NCBI GenBank assembly: GCA_012064385.1
Contig: QRDG01000404.1
Location: forward strand, 226,856-290,855
Length of the DNA stretch: 64,000 bases
DNA from: Puccinellia tenuiflora
Lineage: Eukaryota; Streptophyta; Magnoliopsida; Poales; Poaceae
Reading direction: 5' to 3'
Each line of letters begins with the position of its first letter. Within the stretch, counting starts at the first letter, position 1. Under the pieces are notes generated by a model. That model did not search any database and was not told the DNA's origin. It saw only the letters and a list, made by a program, of their open reading frames with translations. Made by a program: the position numbers and the translations under genes. Positions 43,838 through 54,390 of the stretch are shown piece by piece.

Positions 43838-45350
43838 TCACTCGAAGGAGCCGTCGTTGCCATAGTCATCATCTCTAGCAGCCTCACCATCATCAGGAGC
43901 CTGTCCAGAGCTCGAAGCATCAACATTCCCCGGCCAATAGGGACCAAGAGAGGAGGCATCATCGCCAAGCCAATAAGTATTCTTGGACTTGTATGTATTT
44001 TCTGAAACTTCCTCGGAGCTTGCAGGGTAGGGCAACTCAAGCTTCTTCATAATCTCCCGTTGGTTGCGGTTATATTGCTTTTGCTTTCTGTAGGCCTTGT
44101 AATCCTTGTCTTGCTTGTCAACAAAGAAGCAATTCATTTTCTAAAAGATGGACTTGAGGATGTGTTTCTTCTTTGGAGCTTCAACGAGGTTCCACTTGAG
44201 AGGAACCAACATTTTCAGATGGGGTGCAACGAGCACGCCTGCTGCTAGGTGGAACAACCGGAGCAACATCCTCTTCCTCATCCTCTACAAGCCCAGACAA
44301 AGGAAGGAGAGAAGGCTTGACAAACTGATATTCGTTGTGAAGAACTTGGGGTACCTTCGTATTAATCAATTTCTGAAGATATTGGCCATAAATAGGAACC
44401 TTGTTGCCAATGACCACTGAGCGCATCTCTTGCCACATGTAATCCAACACATCCAAACGCTTGCCCGACCGCTTGAGATGCTCAATATGATAGAGAAGAT
44501 TGATCAACCAACTACGAACCTCACCCTTCTCCACAAACTTGACATGAATGGTGTTCCTCATTATAACATGGACAGCTTTCCAAAACGGAGTAAAGTACTT
44601 GGCCTTGGGGCAATGAAGAGTTCCCACCTCGGTAGGGTAGCAATGAGCAATTCCGGTCCGGGCCTTCATAAACTTGGTTGGATCAACATGAATGTGCATA
44701 GAAGTGAGCGGCTGAAAAGGGAGCTCAACAATATCAAATAGTTCACCAAACTCAGCGAGAGAAGCTTCACACTTGATGCCACCACTCATCCAAATCATTT
44801 TCCTAGGTTCCCTTGGTTTCTCCAAAAAATGAACGGTGGCATAGAATTCTCTAAGTAATACCGGTGAAAAGGCAGTGTTGCATTCCATAAGACCACTAAT
44901 GCCATGATAATCCATTAGCGCCATCACATCGGGGAGAGAGTCTCTTAATATTTGCACATCAAAATATTTTTGAGGCACATGAGTGTTCTTCCTAGTGCAA
45001 ACCACATACTAATAGACTTGCTCATGCATCTTGCAATAGAATCTATTGTCACAACTAGTGCGCTGACCGAAATCATAAGGATTGAACTCAAGACGATCAC
45101 GCTCAAAGTCATAGGGGGAAAGCTTACTCCAAGACTCATGCACCAGTTCATCCGGGTTGACCACAATGTCACCCCTTTCCTTGGAGCCAGGCACCTTCTT
45201 GCTCTTGGCCTTGTCCTTGCTTGATCCAATCTTGCAAAGTCACCAACACTACCAACAAGGGATGGGATCTCCCCAAAACGGTCACCAAAGGGGATTTCTT
45301 TTGGATGGGATGATAGATCGGGAGGGGAACTCACAAACCTGAGGGCAAAA
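43838..45350 (-). pseudogene. Sirevirus extra ORF between pol and 3' LTR, broken
   Basis: Minus strand. An N-terminal basic/charged part (KKVPGSKERGDIVVNPDELV, frame 45194-45009) leads to an in-frame TAG at 45009-45011. It continues MVCTRKNTHVPQKYFDVQ (45005-44181) with LREFYATVHFLEKPREPRKM and FGELFDIVELPFQPLTSMH. After SSQVEPR the frame shifts to a C-terminal part, 44137-43838 (MNCFFVDKQDKDYKAYRKQ...). The middle region resembles the plant transposon protein domain found in such extra ORFs. These have been called env-like in Sireviruses, but no signal peptide or membrane segment is evident here. Function unknown. Confidence 0.6.
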
Positions 45351-45489
45351 GGGTGGGGGAGAGGAGCAATGGAGGAGGAGGGAGGTGGAGGAGAGAGAGC
45401 AACAATGGGGGAGAGGAGTTTTTCGTGTGGGGAGAGGTGGAAGAAGGAGAGAGGAGGGGATCCCAACCGGTCAACACAGGAGAAAAAAG

Positions 45490-45735
45490 GCATCCCGACT
45501 CCCCGGCCTAGCCCCGACCTATCCCTGGCCTAGCCGAGCAGGCATCCGAGCCGACCGGCCTCAGCCCGGCCTGGACCCGGCCTCGCGCGGGGTGGTGGCC
45601 GGCCAGGCGCCCGAAGCGGCCGACCCCAGCCCGGCCTCAGCCCGGCCTCGCGCAGGGGAGCAGGCCGGCCACCCATCTGAACCGCCCGGTCTCAGCCCGG
45701 CCTGAGCCCGGCCAGGCCGGCCTCACAGAACACAA
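45490..45735. repeat. GCCCGGCCT-rich block in the Sirevirus internal region
   Basis: Repeated GGCCTCAGCCCGGCCT / GGCCTGAGCCCGGCC phrases resemble the block inside this element's LTR at about 41000-41265. They make a local GC island in otherwise AT-rich sequence. Confidence 0.85.
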
Positions 45736-45996
45736 AAAAAAACTTGATTTCCCTGATCTTCCTTGACTCGAATTTCCTTGATCTTTCTTGACTTGAAATG
45801 TTTGCTTGATTTGAATATAGCTCTAGAGTGTCACATGGGGAATGCAAGCATGATAGACATGAAAAATAAAGCAAGCAACAAATTTCACACACATTCAAAA
45901 AAAGAAGAACCAAAACACAACATTGAATGTGATGGGGTCCAAATAAATCTCAAAAAGCTCCAATCAAGATCAACTCCCAAGAAGTAGGGCGGTGGC

Positions 45997-47583
45997 TGAT
46001 ACGTCTCAAACGTATCTATAATTTTTGAGTGATCCATGCTAGTTTTGTGTTATTGTCACATGTTTTTACTGTCATTTATATCATTTTTATGCATTTTGTC
46101 GGACTAAACTATTGACAAGATGCCAAGTGCCAGTTCCCTGTTTCTGCTGTCCTTTTGTTTCAGAAATTTACTTCTGGAAATATTCTCGGAATTGCACCAA
46201 AATTTATGGGGATTATTTTTACGCCAAGACGAAGACGGAGTCCGAAGGGCAGCCTCGGAGGCGACCCACAGGGCGCAGGCGGCCTCCTGCCGCGGCCCAG
46301 GGGGGACCCGCCCCTGCCCGTGGGGCACCTCCTCGGCCCCCTCTGATGCCTATAAAATCAGAAATAACCTAAAAACATGGAGGCGGCCATTATTTTCCAG
46401 AAACTCGACCCCGACGCGCTGTCACCGAAAACCCTAGTTCGGTGTCCAATCTGAAACTGATCCCGGCACTCTACCGGAGGGGAGATCGATCCCGGAGGTC
46501 TCTTCATCGTCATGCCTTCCTCCGGGATGATTTGTGAGTAGTCTCACCTTGGACTACGGGTCCATGGCAGTAGCTAGTTGGTAGTCTCTCTCTTGTGCTT
46601 CATGTCTTATGATCTTGTGAGCTGCCAAACATGATCAAGATCAATTATTGTAATGCTATGTGATGTGTTTGCTGGGATCCGATGGATTATGAAGTTATGT
46701 TCAGATTGTGCATGATTCTTATATGAGTAATTTATGTTCTTGCATGCTCTCTGATGTGCGTAGTTACTTTGGCCAAGTGATTGTGTGTATCTCCAAGAGA
46801 GGGTATTTATGCTAGATAGTGGGTTCATGCCCCCTTTTGTTCCTGGGCACGAGTGACAGAAACGTCTAAGGGCGAGGGTGTGTTGTTGCTACTAAGGGTA
46901 AAACAGCGGTGTTAATGTCTATTTTGATATTAGTATTGCTTACTTCATGCACTTTACTTAATGCAATTGTCTGTTGCTTGCAACTTAATACCGTTGGGTG
47001 ACAGGCTGGATAGCGATCCCACGGTGGACTTTTTAGACAAAGACGCAGTTGGACTCAACGGTCTTTGTTCCTTGTTGTGATGCCTCCATAAATATTATCA
47101 TGTCATTTTTGACATATCTAAATTGGGTTTGTGTCATGATCTTGTCAATTGCCTAGCTGTAATTCGTTCACCCATCGCATGCATATTTTATTTACTTGAG
47201 AGACTCCACTAGTGAACCCATGGTCCCCGGTCCATCTTTTTACATCGTTTACAACCTCATTTACTTGCTTTTAATTATCATTATTCCTCTGGTCACTTTT
47301 CATATTTTATCTATTTCATCATACAATTAACCGCTTTGTTTTCTGCGAGACCGGAAAGATTGACAACCTTTCCGCCGTTGGGGGCAAAGTATTTTGGTTG
47401 AGTGTGTGTAGGTCCACGTCTGTTGAAGGTCAAGAGCCAGAGATCTTCAACATTCACCTCGTTGTTGATTTCAAAGTCCTACTGGTTCGATAAACCTCGG
47501 TTCGTTAAACGAGGGAAAACTGCTACTAGCTGCAATTCGGCCTTCGCTTGGGGCACCACCCAACTTATTTTAATACAGCAGCA
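45997..47583 (+). repeat. 5' LTR of the nested Gypsy (1,587 bp)
   Basis: Colinear with the 3' LTR apart from one 13-bp indel and about 40 substitutions counted by eye (about 2.6%). This is roughly one million years at 1.3e-8 per site per year. Confidence 0.93.
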
Positions 47584-47593
47584 AGCTCTTTTC

Positions 47594-47611
47594 TGGCGCC
47601 GTTGCCGGGGA
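47594..47611 (+). other. Primer binding site, tRNA-Asp type
   Basis: TGGCGCCGTTGCCGGGGA lies 10 bp after the 5' LTR. Confidence 0.85.
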
Positions 47612-47779
47612 CTTTGGAGCTACAGCTAGGGGATTCTCATACTCTCAATCCCTTTACTTTGTTTTTGTCTTGCTTGCTTTATATCTCGTTTAGTTTATTT
47701 TCCTGTTTCAAAATTTTAAAACCCCAAAAAAAAATTTAGTGTAGTCTTTATTCATGTCTTGTTATTTTATCTTATCGTT

Positions 47780-49239
47780 ATGTCTTCTACTGAAAACACC
47801 AAGTTGTGTGACTTTACTAGCACTAATAACAATGATTTCATATGCTCTCCAATTGCTCCACCTGCTACTAAAGCGGAATCTTATGAAATTAAACCTGCCT
47901 TGCTAAATCTTGTTATGAAAGAGTAATTTTCTGGTGCTAGTACTGATGATGCCGCCTCTCATTTAAATAACTTTGTTGAGTTATGTGATATGCAAAAGTA
48001 TAAAGAGGTAGAAAGTGACATCATAAAACTGAAACTTTTCCCTTTCTCTTTGAGAGGGAGAGCAAAAGAATGGTTATTGTCTTTGCCTAAAAAATAGCAT
48101 TGATTCTTGGATTAAATGCAAAGATGCTTTTATTGGAAAATATTATCCACCTGCTAAAATCATACAACTAAGGAGTAACATTATGAACTTTAGACAATTT
48201 GATAATGAACATGTTGCTCAAGTTTGGGAGAGAATGAAATCTATGGTTAAGAATTGTCCCACGCATGGATTAACTATGTGGATGGTTATCCAAACTTTTT
48301 ATGCAGGTTTGAATTTTTCTTCTAGGAACCTTTTGGACTCGGCCACGGGAGGCACCTTCATGTCCACAACATTAGGTGCAGCAACTAAACTCTTGGATGA
48401 GATGATGACAAATTATTCACAATGGCACACCGAACGAGCTCCAAGTGGTAAGAAGGTAAATTCTGTCGAGGAAATCTCCTCTTTGAGTGATAAGGTTGAT
48501 ATTATTATGTCTATGCTTGCTACCAATCAGTCCAATATTGATCCCAATAATGTTCCACTTTCTTCATTAATTGCCCAAGAAAAGGATCAAGTTGATGTTA
48601 ATTTTCTTAATAGAAACAACTTCAACAATAATGCTTATCGAAATAATTTTGGTAGTAACAACTATAAGCCTTATCCTCCCAATAATGGCAACTTATGTAT
48701 TATGGTAATTCTTATAATCCTAATAAGAATGTGTCCTCTGATCTTGAAAATGTTTTAAAGGAATTTATCACTTCGCAAAAAGCTTTTAACAAAACTGTTG
48801 AAGAGAAGTTGGAAAAACTAGATAGTCTAGTACTCTAGTCTCTAAAGTAGACGTTCTTGCTCATGATGTTGAAATCTTGAAAATTAGAACCACTCCAAAT
48901 CAAGACAAACATACTGAATCTTTAAATGCTATCTCTCTTCAAATTAATGAAAATGAAAGGATGATGGCTCTCTTGAAAGCTAGGTGGGCTAGAGAGGCTG
49001 AAGAAGCTAGAATTGCTGAAATGAATAGGAAAACTGTTAAAGTTTATACTATCCAAACCACTAAAGAGGATCCTCCTGGTTTATTTAAAGATGATGAAAT
49101 TGATTTTGATAATTGCAATCTTACTGAAGTCATTAAGTTCCTACAAAAACTTGCTAAGACACCGGACGCTAGTAAAATAAATCTTGCCTTACCAAACACA
49201 TTACCGATGCTCTTATCAAGGTTAGGGAAGAAAAACTAA
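47780..49239 (+). pseudogene. Gag of the nested Gypsy, frameshifted
   Basis: ATG 47780 (MSSTENTKLCDF) is followed by an in-frame TAA at about 47924 (LVMKE then stop) and continues with FSGASTDDAASHLNNF and LRGRAKEWLLSLP. A frameshift near 48095 moves the frame to 48183-48758, with MNFRQFDNEHVAQVWERMK, CPTHGLTMWMVIQTFYAGLN and an Asn/Tyr-rich tail. Another frameshift near 48700 leads to 48877-49239 (NQDKHTESLNAISLQINENERMM). This is the retrotransposon gag layout of Athila-like elements: capsid-like helical part, then a low-complexity linker. Confidence 0.8.
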
Positions 49240-49295
49240 AGCTTGAAACCTCTATCCCTAGGAAGTTAGAATATGGTTGGGAACCCACTATTAAG

Positions 49296-49736
49296 ATGAA
49301 AATAAATGACTTTGATTGCAATGCTTTATGTGATCTTGGTGCAAGTGTTTCTGTTATGCCTAAAAGTTTCTATAATATGCTTGATTTAAATCCTTTGGAA
49401 GAGTGCTATTTAAATGTTCATCTTGCTGATTCTTCTAAAAAGAAACCTTTGGGTAGAGTTGATGATGTCCTTATTGTTGTTAATGATAATTATGTTCCCG
49501 TTGATTTTATTGTTATGGATATTGAGTGCAATGCTTCTTGTCCTATTATTTTGGGAAGACCGTTTTTGAGAACTGTTGGTGCTATTATTGATATGAAAGA
49601 GGGAAATATAAGGTTTCAGTTCTCCCTTAAAAAAGGGATGGAACACTTCCCTAGAAAGAGAAATAAGTTTCCTTTTGAATCAATCATAAGGTCAAGCTAT
49701 GCTCCTGATGTTGCAAAGGCCTCCGAAAAAACTTGA
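49296..49736 (+). CDS. Retropepsin-like domain of the nested Gypsy
   Basis: A 146-codon frame contains FDCNALCDLGASVSVMPKSF, LADSSKKKPLGRVDDVLI, VPVDFIVMDIE and PIILGRPFLRTVGAIIDMKEG. This is the retropepsin fold pattern: catalytic loop, flap-like region, then ILGRPFL. The usual D-S/T-G loop reads D-L-G. The frame has its own stop at 49734-49736 and is separated from gag by short out-of-frame sequence. No polymerase follows. Activity is uncertain. Confidence 0.75.
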   Translation: MKINDFDCNALCDLGASVSVMPKSFYNMLDLNPLEECYLNVHLADSSKKKPLGRVDDVLIVVNDNYVPVDFIVMDIECNASCPIILGRPFLRTVGAIIDMKEGNIRFQFSLKKGMEHFPRKRNKFPFESIIRSSYAPDVAKASEKT

Positions 49737-52546
49737 TATTTGACATTGCGCCTAGCTAAAAGGCGTTAAAGAAAAGCGTTTGTTGGGAGGCAACCCATCT
49801 TTTATTTTCAGTTTTATTTTTGATTTTCTTGAGTCATGAAGTTATTACCTCTGTAGCAACTTCATTGTATCTTTTTCTTTTGGTTTTTTGTGCCAAGTTT
49901 AGCCTCTAATGCATTGAAAGTGCGAGGTATTGTGTTCCTGTCCAAAAACAGATTTTGTGCGCCTGTTGCACGAAAATACTGAAATCGCCAGAATTTTATA
50001 TTTTTCTGATAATTTTTGACAGCAAACCTAATTCTTTTATCTATCTTTCGTTAGTTTTAAGTTTTTTGATTTGAGCTGCAGAAGTGCCTCAAAAAATTCG
50101 ATCTTTACAGACTGTTCAGATTTTGACAGATTCTGCTTTTATTTTGCATTTGTCTCTTTACTATCGTCATATGTGATACTCTAGGGGTAGAGTGCCACAT
50201 TGAGACTTAGTAAACAGTAGTTAATGTGTAATGAACTTGGTTTGCAATTTGTCATGAGTTGAGCACATGTGCATTTTAATTTATGAGCACTAACCCTCTA
50301 ATCAAATTATGAGAAGTTTTGTGTGTAGGGAGTTTTTAAGTTCCAAAGGAGAGGAATATGAAGAAATCGAGGATGGATCAAAGCTCAAGCTTGGGGATGC
50401 CCCCATGGCACCCCATCTGAATATCAAGAACTATCAAGAGTCAAAGCTTGGGGATGCCTTGAACTTCGTTTTTATCACTTTACATATTATGTGCTATGCT
50501 TGGAGCGTCTTTTTACTTTCAGTTTTGTTAGTTTGTTTGTTGGTCATATCTTTGTTGGATCCTAGCTTTATTTGTGTGGGAGAGAGACACGCTCCGCTTT
50601 TTCGTTTGAATACACCTATGCTTCGCTTATATATTTTTGAGTATTCTTAGCTATTGTCTGTTTTCTAGTAAGCTCTCGCTTTTAGCTTTTATCTTGTTTA
50701 GAGCTGCTAGTTGTTAAGTTAAACTCTCTTGTTCTTCACTGATATTTTTTGGAGAGTTGTTTTGGTTGCTTGGTTAATGTGTTATATCGGAAAAATGCTA
50801 TGTATGTGGCAGTGGTATGAAGTAGAAAAACCTGCATAGTCTTGTAGATCACTATGTGGATAATTTGATACCCTTCAATTGTTTTGAGGCACTAAAATAA
50901 CTAATGGTTAAAATGTGTTGGTTAATCGTGTTAGAGCTGATTAGTGGAGAGGTGTTATTAAAGCGTGGAGCCGTACTTTTCTGAACTAAACAACCTAAGT
51001 CAACAATGCTAATGTGTCATGAATTCTACTAAGTTGAAAATAAGTTCCTAGTGGGTAGTTACTGCAACGGTCGGGGAAGCCAACGGGGCACTTGTGTCGC
51101 CGCCACGATCCCTCTCGGGGTGTCTCTAACCATTTGTGGAACATTGAAACTGCTAGTTGTTTGCAATATACGAAATGCATTGTTGAGTTTTGGGTTTTGG
51201 CTAGTCTCTTCGGTGCTGCGCAATGCCCTCTCTCACATTGAGATTGGTGCATACTTCGCGAGCACATCCAACTCCGTGGGAGAACTTCATCCTGTTCTCC
51301 TACACATAAGCCAACTATCTTCCTCAAAACAGCCACCATACCTACCTATCACGGCATTTCCATAGCCGTTCCGAGATACATTGCCATGCAACATCCATCA
51401 TTACATTACATGACTTGATGTCGTTCTTCATTACCATATAGTTTGCTTGATCATTGAGTTAGTGTGCAGCGTGGCTTGCCACATGTTCTACATTTTTTCC
51501 ACACTACGCTCGATCATGCATATCTTCTTTTATACATCATGTATTAGTCTTATGAGTTATGAGTACCAAAAGTGTGATGATCATCTTGTAAAAATAGAGT
51601 GTTGCCCCTACCTGTGAGCATATTGAAAAGAGTCCAAAGTGGCCACATAAAAGAGTCCAAAAGAGACCAATGAGAGAAAATTTAAAAGAGCCACGGAGGC
51701 CACAATTTTTTTAAAAAAAGAGAAATATAAAAGAGAGAGGGGGCAGCACTACTATCCTTTATTCCACACTTGTGCTAGTTCGCACCTACACTTCATTATA
51801 GAGAGTTTTCTTGTTTCATTTGTATAACTATGTGGGGAATTAATGTTATAGAACTTGGCTTGTATATTCCAAGAATGAGCCTCCTCAAGTGAGCTCTAGG
51901 TCTTCATGAGCAAGCAAGTTGGATGCACCCCCACTAGTTCCGTTGGAGAGCTTTCATACACTTATAGCTCTATGTACATCCGTTGCATGGCAATCACTAC
52001 TCCTCATACAGTGTCAACTACGGGACTTCCTTCTGTCTTGTGGTTACTTTATCCACCGTTTGAGCCTTTCTTTTTGACCTTCCAAACCTCCATCATTGTT
52101 CTCTTTGGCATAACATCATGGTGTCAAAGCCACTTCTTACTTGCACTAGTTGAGTAGACTTCGAAGTAGTTGATTTGTGAAGTAGATGGATTAGGACACC
52201 TGACTTGAGCTTGGCTATTTTCATGAATGAATAATTAGATTCTTTGAAGAATGATTGATACTTTACATTGGAGACATAATTCGCAATTCTTCTTTCTAAA
52301 CCTTATGTATGGTTCCATGTCTCCAACGCACTTATTCATGAAAAGTTTCTAGCATTTGTTAGCTAGCGTTTGTTAATCATTGTTTGCTTAATGTCAACTA
52401 TAGACAATTGTTTTGGATCACCTTATTCACTTCATGTGCTTTGCATTACTATCTTGATCAAGATTGTGTTGGTTGCATGTCTCATCAAAAATTATTTGTT
52501 ATCACTTACCTACTCGAGGACGAGTAGGAGTTAAGCTTGGGGATGC
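49737..52546. other. Non-coding 3' internal region of the nested Gypsy
   Basis: No pol-like reading frame in 2.8 kb. It contains generic T-rich sequence, an A-rich stretch with repeated AAAAGAG-type phrases (about 51610-51745), and short chance ORFs only. The last bases, GTTAAGCTTGGGGATGC, precede the 3' LTR. Confidence 0.8.
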
Positions 52547-54146
52547 TGATACGTCTCAAACGTATCGATAATTTTTGAGTGATCCATGCTAGTTTTGTGT
52601 TATTGTCACATGTTTTTACTGTCATTTATATCATTTTTATGCATTTTGTCGGACTAACCTATTGACAAGATGCCAAGTGCCAGTTCCCTGTTTCTGCTGT
52701 CTTTTTGTTTCAGAAATTTACTTCTAGAAATATTCTCGGAATTGCACCAAAATTTATGGGGATTATTTTTACGCCAAGACGAAGACGGAGTCCGAAGGGA
52801 AGCCTCGGAGGCGACCCACAGGGCGCAGGCGGCCTCCTGCCGCGGCCTAGGGGGGACCCGCGGGTGGGACCCACCCCTGCCCGTGGGGCACCTCCTCGGC
52901 CCCCTCCGACGCCTATAAAATCAGAAATAACCTAAAAACGTGGAGGCGGCCATTATTTTCCACAAACTCGACCCCGACGCGCCGTCACCGAAAACCCTAG
53001 TTCGGGGTCCAATCTGAAGCTGATCCCGACACTCTGTCGGAGGGGAGATCGATCCCGGAGGGCTCTTCATCGTCATGCCTTCCTCCGGGATGATTTGTGA
53101 GTAGTCTCACCTTGGACTACGGGTCCATGGCAGTAGCTAGTTGGTAGTCTCTCTCTTGTGCTTCATGTCTTATGATCTTGTGAGCTGCCTAACATGATCA
53201 AGATCGATTATTGTAATGTTATGTGATGTGTTTGCTGGGATCCGATGGATTATGAAGTTATGTTCAGATTGTGCATGATTCTTATATGAGTAATTTTTGT
53301 TCTTGCATGCTCTCTGATATGCGTAGTTACTTTGGCCAAGTGATTGTGTGTATCTCCAAGAGAGGGTATTTATGCTAGATAGTGGGTTCATGCCCCCTTT
53401 TGTTCCTGGGCACGAGTGATAGAAACGTCTAAGGGTGAGGGTGTGTTGTTGCTACTAAGGGTAAAACAGCGGTGTTAATGTCTATTTTGATATTAGTATT
53501 GCTTACTTCATGCACTTTACTTAATGCAATTGTCTATTGCTTGCAACTTAATACCGTTGGGTGACAGGCTGGATAGCGATCCCACAGTGGACTTTTTAGA
53601 CAAAGACACAGTTGGACTCAACGGTCTTTGTTCCTTGTCGTGATGCCTCCATAAATATTATCATGTCCTTTTTGTCATAGCTAAATTGGGTTTGTGTCAT
53701 GATCTTGTCAATTGCCTAGCTGTAATTCGTTCACCCATCACATGCATATTTTATTTACTTGAGAGACTCCACTAGTGAACCCATGGCCCCCGGTCCATCT
53801 TTTTACATCGTTTACAACCTCATTTACTTGCTTTTAATTATCATTATTCCTCTGGTCACTTTTCATATTTTATCTATTTCATCATACAATTAACCGCTTT
53901 GTTTTCTGCGAGACCGGAAAGACTGACAACCTTTCCGCCGTTGGGGGCAAAGTATTTTCGTTGAGTGTGTGCAGGTCCACGTCTGTTGAAGGTCAAGTGC
54001 CAGAGATCTTCAACATTCACCTCGTTGTTGATTTCAAAGTCCTACTGGTTCGATAAACCTCGGTTCGTTAAACGAGGGAAAACTGCTACTAGCTACAATT
54101 CCGCCTTCGCTTTGGGTACCACCCAACTTATTTTAATACAGCAGCA
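52547..54146 (+). repeat. 3' LTR of the nested Gypsy (1,600 bp)
   Basis: Same ends as the 5' LTR. It carries an extra 13 bp (CGGGTGGGACCCA class) near 52861-52873, a short duplication of the neighbouring GGGACCC motif. Confidence 0.93.
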
Positions 54147-54390
54147 GTGGCCAAGGCCACCATTAATGAGTGTATGTGGTGTGACACTGCGAAGACATAT
54201 ATCTTGGGTTCACCGCCACTACTCGTCATTTAAGCTCACAATTCATGAATTGAAAATAGAGACAATGAATTTTACTTTAGGCATATTGGCGGGAGGGAGA
54301 GCCCAATTTATTAGGACAACACTCCCCCTAAGTTCATGCCTACACCTAAACCAAATAGAAGTTGAACCTATAGGTGTGTATGCAAGATGG

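Larger units (their letters stand above)
45997..54146 (+). mobile_element. Non-autonomous Gypsy-type LTR retrotransposon, 8,150 bp
   Basis: Complete element with TSD GTGGC (45992-45996 and 54147-54151). LTRs are 45997-47583 and 52547-54146 (TGATACGTCTC...CAGCAGCA). The PBS is TGGCGCCGTTGCCGGGGA (47594), matching tRNA-Asp. The sequence before the 3' LTR reads AAGCTTGGGGATGC. The internal region carries gag (47780-48758) and a protease-like ORF (49296-49736), then about 2.8 kb without coding sequence. No RT, RNase H or integrase motifs are visible. This fits an Athila-like, non-autonomous Triticeae family; I do not assign the family name. Confidence 0.93.
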
